DNA from: Triparma columacea | Lineage: Eukaryota > Sar > Bolidophyceae > Parmales > Triparmaceae | Assembly (NCBI GenBank): GCA_030267965.1 | Contig: BRYA01001544.1 | Location: forward strand, 6,741-19,354 | Length of the DNA: 12,614 nt | Direction: 5' to 3' | Shown here: in pieces, positions 6,505 to 12,614 of the stretch | Position numbering within the stretch: position 1 is the first letter of the stretch | How the letters are laid out: every line of letters begins with the position of its first letter | The notes under the pieces: generated by a model | Seen by the model: the letters and a program-made list of their open reading frames with translations, nothing else | Databases searched by the model: none | What the model was told of the DNA's origin: nothing | Program-made: the position numbers and the translations under genes

Positions 6505-9500
6505 CTACACAAACCCCCTAACCCATTCCCCGGATTCCCCCCAAAATTCCGCCCCAAAGGCATCACTAATTGCCCTAAGCTTCCCTGCAATGCTTTCCCC
6601 CTCTCTTCCTTCCTCCTCCGCCCACCATCGACCCCTGCCTTTACTGCTACTCCCCCCCCCCCCCTCCTCGACCACCATATCACTGTAAACCCACTGACAC
6701 AAGAACTTAGTCGTGACTTTAAACTCCTGGATGATGTCCCACTGCTCCTTGTCCACTTTGATTCTTCCTGCGCACACGTACTTGATGAATTGGATCTTGT
6801 CGCTGTTCATGTAGTTGTGACGAGTTGACGCTACTGCTGGTTTTGCTCCTTCCAACCCCTCCATCCCCTCCTCCTCTCCCAAAGTATTCCCCAAGTCAGC
6901 CAGCTTGTCGTAATCTACCGTTATAGCCCTTAGCAACGGTGCCATGAACCTCTGAACGAGCATCATAATCATCGGCAGGCAGTCAGCCCTGCTGTCGACC
7001 CCTCTCACGCTCCTACTTAAAGCGTCGCACTTCCTCTCCGCAGCGTCGTGCGCGTCCGCCAGGTACTTCCACAGCAGGCTGACCTCCTCGTCCATCTCCC
7101 CGCTGTAAGCGAGCTCCTGCTTCCTGCTGCTCTCCTCGTCCTTGACCATGAAGCTCCCCAAGTCCCGAATCAGCCTGCTCAGGATCACGCCTTGCTGTAC
7201 TTCGCCCGCCTCGCTGGCGTGCCTCTCCCCCCAGATGACATAGCTGCCGTCGGAGATGTCCTTGTCTCCGTCCTCCAGGTTGTTCCGCGCCACCATAGCC
7301 CCCGAACTCCCGTTCATAGCGACCGATAATACATTATGCTTGTGTTTCTCCCCTCTGTCTACGTTGCTGATCAAGAACAGTCGGAAATTCCTATTGACTT
7401 TGATTTTTTCCCTCCTAAACCCCCCTCGACCTTCTTCACCTTCACCTCTACCTCCCCCCTTCCCCTCCTCCTCTACATTCCCAGGCCCCCCTCCCCCACC
7501 ATTCGTTGGTGATCTACTTCTCCCCCAATCTTCACCCCTGGCGCTGCTCTGCCTCCTCTCCAAGTACGATTCTCTTTTTCTCCTCTCCTCCCCCCCCTCA
7601 ACTCCCTCCCCTCTCCCTGCCCCTCCTCCCTGCATCCTCGTCATCCTCCTTTTTGTCTTCATGGCGAGCCCCAAAGCCTCCGCAATCCCAACCTCCCCCC
7701 CTCCGTCCCCCGCTACGCTGGCCGCGAAGAGCGTGCTCTTCATCCGAGCCTTCTTGCCCATGTCCTCACCTACCCCAAGAGCCGTCCTGAAGCTGCTTTG
7801 CCTCCTGAAGCTGCTTACCCTCGCCAAACGCATCCCAGTCGCAGGCCTGTCGTCCCCGCCCATTTCATCGTCCTCCCCGATACCGGCGAGCATACTGTTC
7901 CTAATCTCTACTTCACTCGCCCGTCCAGCCTTCGCCCAAAGCTGAGGCGCCTTCAGCGCTGCGCTCGCTAACTCGTCAGCGTGGCCGGAGATAACCTCCT
8001 TAATCAGTTCGGCACCGGACGCGGCCTTGCCGTCGAAGTCCTCAATCACCATCCACTCGCCGAGCATGATTGCGATCTTCAGCTCCTTGATCTCCTTTAT
8101 GGTCAATTTAACGCCGCAAATCTCAACTATCTTAGCCTCCTTCTCGGCCTCCGCGGCGTCGACGTTCGATTGGACGTCCATGCTCCCGTTCGCGATCCTA
8201 ACCTTTACATTGTTCATCCTCGCGAAGCTCGTGATCTCCCTGTATACGTTGACGTAACCTCCGTGGTTGGAGAAGTTGTCGCCCCCTGCAGGGCAGAGGA
8301 ACAGAATGGGAACGTAAGGGGTTGAGGTCCTCATGGCGCGTGAAATGTCTACGTTTGCGCTCCTCTGGATGATGGTTCTGACAGACTCGATGTGCTCGTT
8401 AAGGACTAGAAGGGAAACGGAAGAGAGGAGAGTTTGGTCGAGGGCCGCGATGACTAGAAGCAGCTGGAAGTTCGACATTCCTCTGATCCATGACCCATAG
8501 CCCTCCGTGCCATTGCTCTTGTTCAGCAGGTTCCTCGTCAAGTCACGTGGCATCAGGTCCGCGGGATCAGAATCAAGCCCGTACTCGTTAACATCGATAT
8601 GGATCTTCCTGATCCAGTCCCTCCACAACTCAAAGTGTTCAAAAACTCCCCTCGTTATCCCCGCGAAAGTCCTTTGGTGCTTTGTCTCGAGGAGGACGAG
8701 TCTGCTGATTACCTCCTGCGGCACAGACTTCATTTTGGAGTATCCCTTCAGCGACTCGCTCAGCTCCTTGAGCTCTGCGCCGCTTGTAGCGTTGAGTCCG
8801 TGGATCGCTGGTTGTGGGCTAGGCACTGTCTTGAAATTGGCGAATTCGTCGGGCAGGGATATGCTGGATTCCGCAACCTTCTCCTTTGCGACAAATGTGT
8901 CTTCTCCCTCTTCCTCGTCAGTGGTTTCCTCCTCGCTGCTCTCCTCCTCCTCCACCACCCCACCAACCCCAAAACTCTCCTTTTCAAACAAGCCCTCCTC
9001 CCCTTCTTCCTCCTCATCCTCCTCCCCCTCCACGTCTCCCCCCTCTACTCTGTACTCGTGCCCAATCAACTCCAACATAATCTCCCATTCTCCCCCACCA
9101 ATGCCCTCCTCTCTCTTCAAGTGGTCGACGGATACACCCATGGCCATGAGCCACCTGATATCAGGAGGAACGCAGCGGCAAATCTCTTCTAAGAATGCCT
9201 CTTCGACGTGCTTGGTGAGCCCCTTAAGCGTCTTCCTGGCTTTGACGTCCTCCTCGCTGCTCTCCTTCCCCTCGGCAATTTTCTTCATACCTCTCTCTAT
9301 CCTCACTACTTCCCCTTGCGGCGTTACGGCGATCGTCAAGTTCCTGTCGTATTTCTGGGCCGATTTTCTCTTTATGATCATTGCTGACTTTCTACTCTCG
9401 TGTCGAATGGTCAGCTCTCGCACCCTCTCCTTCTCATTCTTCTTGCCCTCTAAGCTGCCCACGTCCCTCTTGGCAATCACCTTTCTCACCATCCGTTTGA

Positions 9501-12500
9501 TGAGCATCAGGGCCTTCAAGTAATTGCTACCCTTGGCCTGCCCCTTCTTCTCGAACTCAAGGCCGCTCAGACCTCTTCTAAGGATCTTTCTCAAGAACTG
9601 CTTGTTCGAGATTACCTCATGCGCGTACGACATGTTGGGGCAAACGCAGCTAATTGTCTGTGAAAGGTAGTCCAGTATTTCACAAATCCTGTTCGCTGCC
9701 CCTTCAAACACGCTGGCCTCTCGCACTTGGGCCTTCCTCAGCGACCTTAACTCCCTCAGTCGCATCTCTGTCGCGTGCCAAGCTCTCTTGGCGTGCAAAA
9801 TTTTGTCGCCCAAGGTCGTAATCTGGAACTCGGCCAGTTCCCCGGCTTCTGTGTTCCTCTTGTACGTTGCTTGCGCATTTGAGAGGGTGGCTATCATGTC
9901 CATGGTGGTCTGCCTAATTCTCATGTCATAGGTGACGAGATTCTCGGCAAGGTTTGAATTCTTCCGAGTGTGGCTGTCCCCCTCCATCTCCTGCTTTATA
10001 GATGCACAAAGATGTTTGATCTCCTCCCTTTTGATAACCTTTGCTGCCGAGTTCTTGAGCCACTCTCCCTCACCCCCTCCTCCCCTCACCCCCTCCTCCC
10101 CATCATCATTCTTGTTTACCCAGATACTATTGTAGATGTCACGCTGCTGATTCCTTTTCCAACCCGAGCAGTAGTTCACAATCCCCGCGTTGCGTAAGCT
10201 GCTCGCAGGAATATTCTTCTTCGCAGTAATGAGGGTGTCGCAGATGATGACGAACTTCAAGGTTGACGGAAGAAGAATGGGATCCTGTCCCTCCCCAAAC
10301 AAAGGAATCTTGAGCATCCTCGTCTTCTGTCCTTCTACCTCCTCGTCAAATGTGTCCTCGTCCTCGTCCTCGTCTATGCTCGTGGCCTTGAACCCACTGC
10401 TCAAGAGCAGTGAAAACTCGTTGTGCAAGCCGTGCTCGATTCCAGACACCAATACCACGCACTCTCGACCACCGCTCGCGTGTTTACTGGCAATCTGCTT
10501 CACCTTCATCAAAGAAAGCTTCATGGAGAGCTCCTCAACGACAACTTTTCTGTTGCCAAGCTTCTCGTACTCGGTCTTGAACCATCCCTCGCACTGCTTC
10601 GATGAGTCAATGAGAACGTGACAGTAACCCGGCAGCAGCAGCAGCATACTGGCAGCGTCCAAAAGCGTTTGGAACTTCGCCAGACAACCTCTCCCTCCGC
10701 CCCCAAGGCTCCACCCGCTCATTTGCGCCGTGTCTCTAAGGCTTCCTAGCAGACCTCTCCTCTCCTTCGTGACGCGCAAGCCGCCTTCCTCCACCACACC
10801 TTTCATGCAAGCGATGAAATCTTCCCTCACATAGTGAGGCCACGAGCTGCCGTACGCCACCGTTGCACAAGCCACCAAGGCATCCCCGGGGAATCTGTCG
10901 ACTGCTGTCTGTGCCTCTTCTAACTCGAAATGCAGCCGAGCTTGCGTTTCTCCCAAGGCCGGCACCAGCTGCTGCGTATTGGCAATGATCTTCTCTAGGT
11001 CACCGAGCGAGCTACCGTGGAGGGTGTGACTCTCGTTTTCGTACACGCTCTTTCCGCTCTCCTCTAGCTCCCTCCTGAGCTCCCTGAGGTCTTTAACCTC
11101 CTTCTGAAGCCTCTCGATGCAATCGAGAGCGTACTGGATTTTGAAGCAGCGTGCGCACATCCATGTTGCTACTTGTTTAATCATTTTTCGAAACAGCTCC
11201 ACCATGCACATCAATGATCCAGTCGCAAGCACAAGTTCCACTGAAGATGGAAGCTTGTGCTGCCACTTAAAAAAGAATTCGGTTGCCACCTTGTCGATTT
11301 TGGGTGCTAACCTAGCGCCGGCCGATTGCCACTCAACCTTCAAACCAAAACTGGCACTTGCAAGCTCATCGTCGTCCTTATCCTCGTCGTCATCGTCGCC
11401 GCCGTTGTCAAAACCACCGTGACCGCTGATACCGCCCCTGCCCTCAGTATCTCCCGTCGCAACTTGATTCCCGTTGATGCCTGCTAGCTTTTCCATGTTT
11501 GTGGTAGCCTCAGCAGCAGTGTCTTCGTCATCGCCGCCCTGCACAAGCATCTTGAAGGAGACCTCCTTCAACTCCCTCTCGTTCCACTCCCTGAAGTGCA
11601 CCGTGTGTGTTCCCCGCGCCAGAGAGCTGTTGGCCTGCTTGAACTTGGTCATGTTTCCCGTCCTGCCTGAAGATCCTTCAGCGTCGGCATCATCAATGCA
11701 GAAGAATATCGTGATATTACTAGCGCAAAGCTGGGCTATCTTGTTGCGAACTCTCAAGATCCGTGGGTCGTCAAAAAGAAGTTCGGCTTCCCTCTTCTTC
11801 TCCTGCGCCCTCTTGTGTTTGCTGGTTGAGTTTCTTCCTCCTTCAGCCTTGGTATCTCGGTCCCCGTCCATCAGGGCCTGCCCAGTTTCAAGTGCCTTGT
11901 CTTCCTTGGCATTTTCCCACAACTGTAAGATATCGACTATATCCTTTGTGCTCAAGATGTTAGCAACCTCACCTGAGGACATTATGAACCCAAGCGCCTC
12001 GCTTACACCGCTGCTAAGCTCCTGAGCTTCATGGATGACGAGGAGTGTAGGCCTCACCGAAGCGAGTTTCTTTTGGGTTCCACCTCCCATCAAATTTACT
12101 CCTATCGCGTTGAAGATAGCGTCCCTGATGCAATCTCGCCAGTTCAAGCCCCTTATGGCATTTACAACAGGACTCTTGAAGATAAGATCCGTTCTAACGA
12201 AGGTGGAGTTCTTGATTTCAATCACTTCGTGGCTCGCAAGGATGCCAGCCAAACGGGCGGCGGATCGCTTCCCTGACCCACGCCTCCCGCAGAGCAAAGC
12301 GTGCCCAAACGAAAGTGTCAGTAGCCTAATCAAGCTTGCAATGTTCTCCACAGTGTTCTCCATGATGAGCGGTCTCTTGTTAGCCTTGGGCCAATTCCTG
12401 AACGTGTCCATGGCAGTTACGTTATTGTACTCCCGCAAGATAGTCAACTCTATGCAACTGCGCAAAGCTTTTTTGCCGTAGCTTTCGTCCGCAGACATAA

Positions 12501-12614
12501 TGAAGCTCATCCTGCCAGAGGAAGTTAGACTGGAGGAGACACTGGATTTTCTCCTACCGCGAATGACGCTCCCTCTCCTGCCCATTCCAATTGACGACTT
12601 CCTCCTTAACAGGT
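6505..12614 (-). CDS. Divergent dynein heavy-chain-like protein, C-terminal half, 5' end beyond the window
   Basis: The frame is open to the right edge (LLRRKSSIG precedes the first Met, 12585), so the gene very probably continues. Numbering from that Met: AAA4 at about 40-440, with P-loop GRRGSGKR (100-107), Walker B-like LLVIHE (181-186) followed by GEVANIL, and FREWNERELKEVSFKML (331-347), which matches the dynein FxEWPxEAL helix. A much shortened stalk follows (about 469-565), then GDALVACATVAY (567-578) opening AAA5 and VLIDSSKQCEGWFK (657-670). The strut coiled coil is about 880-1000. AAA6 runs about 1310-1535, with VPILFLCPAGGDN (1425-1437) and GEWMVIEDFD (1509-1518), and NFRLFLIS is at 1733-1740. 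Insertions: Asp-rich 350-410, basic 1010-1110, acidic 1181-1235, Gly/Glu/Arg-rich 1581-1725. The region after NFRLFLIS is not clearly the normal dynein C-terminal domain. No introns are needed. AAA1, the main motor ATPase, would lie outside the window, so motor activity cannot be judged. Confidence 0.85.
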   Translation of the reverse strand, partial: LLRRKSSIGMGRRGSVIRGRRKSSVSSSLTSSGRMSFIMSADESYGKKALRSCIELTILREYNNVTAMDTFRNWPKANKRPLIMENTVENIASLIRLLTLSFGHALLCGRRGSGKRSAARLAGILASHEVIEIKNSTFVRTDLIFKSPVVNAIRGLNWRDCIRDAIFNAIGVNLMGGGTQKKLASVRPTLLVIHEAQELSSGVSEALGFIMSSGEVANILSTKDIVDILQLWENAKEDKALETGQALMDGDRDTKAEGGRNSTSKHKRAQEKKREAELLFDDPRILRVRNKIAQLCASNITIFFCIDDADAEGSSGRTGNMTKFKQANSSLARGTHTVHFREWNERELKEVSFKMLVQGGDDEDTAAEATTNMEKLAGINGNQVATGDTEGRGGISGHGGFDNGGDDDDEDKDDDELASASFGLKVEWQSAGARLAPKIDKVATEFFFKWQHKLPSSVELVLATGSLMCMVELFRKMIKQVATWMCARCFKIQYALDCIERLQKEVKDLRELRRELEESGKSVYENESHTLHGSSLGDLEKIIANTQQLVPALGETQARLHFELEEAQTAVDRFPGDALVACATVAYGSSWPHYVREDFIACMKGVVEEGGLRVTKERRGLLGSLRDTAQMSGWSLGGGGRGCLAKFQTLLDAASMLLLLPGYCHVLIDSSKQCEGWFKTEYEKLGNRKVVVEELSMKLSLMKVKQIASKHASGGRECVVLVSGIEHGLHNEFSLLLSSGFKATSIDEDEDEDTFDEEVEGQKTRMLKIPLFGEGQDPILLPSTLKFVIICDTLITAKKNIPASSLRNAGIVNYCSGWKRNQQRDIYNSIWVNKNDDGEEGVRGGGGEGEWLKNSAAKVIKREEIKHLCASIKQEMEGDSHTRKNSNLAENLVTYDMRIRQTTMDMIATLSNAQATYKRNTEAGELAEFQITTLGDKILHAKRAWHATEMRLRELRSLRKAQVREASVFEGAANRICEILDYLSQTISCVCPNMSYAHEVISNKQFLRKILRRGLSGLEFEKKGQAKGSNYLKALMLIKRMVRKVIAKRDVGSLEGKKNEKERVRELTIRHESRKSAMIIKRKSAQKYDRNLTIAVTPQGEVVRIERGMKKIAEGKESSEEDVKARKTLKGLTKHVEEAFLEEICRCVPPDIRWLMAMGVSVDHLKREEGIGGGEWEIMLELIGHEYRVEGGDVEGEEDEEEEGEEGLFEKESFGVGGVVEEEESSEEETTDEEEGEDTFVAKEKVAESSISLPDEFANFKTVPSPQPAIHGLNATSGAELKELSESLKGYSKMKSVPQEVISRLVLLETKHQRTFAGITRGVFEHFELWRDWIRKIHIDVNEYGLDSDPADLMPRDLTRNLLNKSNGTEGYGSWIRGMSNFQLLLVIAALDQTLLSSVSLLVLNEHIESVRTIIQRSANVDISRAMRTSTPYVPILFLCPAGGDNFSNHGGYVNVYREITSFARMNNVKVRIANGSMDVQSNVDAAEAEKEAKIVEICGVKLTIKEIKELKIAIMLGEWMVIEDFDGKAASGAELIKEVISGHADELASAALKAPQLWAKAGRASEVEIRNSMLAGIGEDDEMGGDDRPATGMRLARVSSFRRQSSFRTALGVGEDMGKKARMKSTLFAASVAGDGGGEVGIAEALGLAMKTKRRMTRMQGGGAGRGEGVEGGEERRKRESYLERRQSSARGEDWGRSRSPTNGGGGGPGNVEEEGKGGGRGEGEEGRGGFRREKIKVNRNFRLFLISNVDRGEKHKHNVLSVAMNGSSGAMVARNNLEDGDKDISDGSYVIWGERHASEAGEVQQGVILSRLIRDLGSFMVKDEESSRKQELAYSGEMDEEVSLLWKYLADAHDAAERKCDALSRSVRGVDSRADCLPMIMMLVQRFMAPLLRAITVDYDKLADLGNTLGEEEGMEGLEGAKPAVASTRHNYMNSDKIQFIKYVCAGRIKVDKEQWDIIQEFKVTTKFLCQWVYSDMVVEEGGGGSSSKGRGRWWAEEEGREGESIAGKLRAISDAFGAEFWGESGEWVRGFV
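7411..7845 (-). repeat. Low-complexity Gly/Glu/Arg insertion in the AAA6-to-C-terminal region
   Basis: Residues 1581-1725 are rich in Gly, Glu, Arg and Ser, and from 1650 (7411-7638) the coding strand is almost entirely purine. The insertion separates AAA6 from the conserved NFRLFLIS segment. It includes RRQSS twice (1594-1598 and 1678-1681 with the following Ser). It remains in frame with homologous sequence on both sides, so it is coding or, less likely, an unrecognised in-frame intron. Confidence 0.7.
8881..9045 (-). repeat. Acidic low-complexity insertion in the AAA5-AAA6 strut
   Basis: Residues 1181-1235 are dominated by Glu and Asp with scattered Gly, Ser and Thr. The coding strand is GAG/GAA/GAT-rich, so the plus strand is a long pyrimidine tract of TCC/CTC units. 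It follows a Lys/Arg-rich stretch (1010-1110), giving a strongly bipolar charge pattern absent from ordinary dynein struts. Confidence 0.75.
10891..11184 (-). other. Shortened dynein stalk region lacking a microtubule-binding domain
   Basis: Between the helix VELVLATGSLMCMVELFRKM (449-468, equivalent to the PTSYLELLxTFKKL start of coiled coil 1) and GDALVACATVAY at the AAA5 entry there are about 100 residues. They contain two short charged helices (DCIERLQKEVKDLRELRREL and GETQARLHFELEEAQ) joined by a Ser/His/Gly-containing turn. In ordinary dynein heavy chains this span is about 330 residues and holds both long coiled coils and the roughly 125-residue microtubule-binding domain. Confidence 0.8.

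Noticed and set aside
8507..9523. Plus-strand open frame of 338 codons, Ser/Pro/Leu-rich, plus similar frames at 7256-7945 and 11474-12025
   Set aside because: All are opposite the continuous dynein-like frame, and their composition is what acidic, Gly-rich coding DNA gives when read backwards.
1..12614. CRISPR array, insertion sequence or prokaryotic operon
   Set aside because: The only tandem repeat is coding, there is no transposase or terminal inverted repeat, and spliceosomal introns plus dynein, MAPK and Rab genes show nuclear eukaryotic DNA.

Overview
The window looks like nuclear DNA of a flagellated or ancestrally flagellated protist with a compact genome, most likely a stramenopile alga. 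A bolidophyte/parmalean such as Triparma is my best guess, from the style of the BspA-type leucine-rich-repeat/ankyrin protein; this is an impression and I could not search for it. The eukaryotic assignment itself is firm. Four genes carry short GT-AG introns (85, 131, 110 and 140 nt) with C-rich polypyrimidine tracts. The products are an ERK-type MAP kinase, a prenylated Rab GTPase and a dynein heavy-chain-like protein.

Layout, left to right: (1) minus strand, cut by the left edge: a protein with nine near-identical 24-residue BspA-type (LRR_5) repeats, then ankyrin-like repeats that continue through an intron. (2) A 392-nt divergent intergenic region. (3) Plus strand: a two-exon, 424-residue MAP kinase with a TEY activation loop. 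(4) Minus strand, converging on the kinase: a two-exon, 343-residue protein with an N-terminal membrane segment, a class I methyltransferase fold and a C-terminal zinc knuckle. Without the intron it would be misread as two genes. (5) Minus strand: a two-exon, 220-residue Rab11-like GTPase ending in CC. (6) Plus strand, head to head with the Rab gene (43 nt between start codons): a 305-residue protein I do not recognise. (7) Minus strand, converging on gene 6 and running off the right edge: at least 2,035 residues of a very divergent dynein heavy chain covering AAA4, stalk, AAA5, strut and AAA6.

The most notable observation is in the dynein-like gene. The AAA4-AAA5 connection that should hold a long coiled-coil stalk and the microtubule-binding domain is only about 100 residues long instead of roughly 330, so the microtubule-binding domain appears to be absent. 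Upstream of AAA4 lies a basic/serine linker with repeated RRxS motifs. The dynein core is also swollen by acidic and Gly/Glu/Arg-rich insertions.

The genes do not form an obvious pathway. Spacing is very tight (43 to 392 nt), with divergent pairs sharing promoters and convergent pairs sharing 3' flanks, as is usual in small algal genomes. Kinase, Rab and dynein could all serve signalling, trafficking or flagellar functions, but the sequence does not show that they act together.
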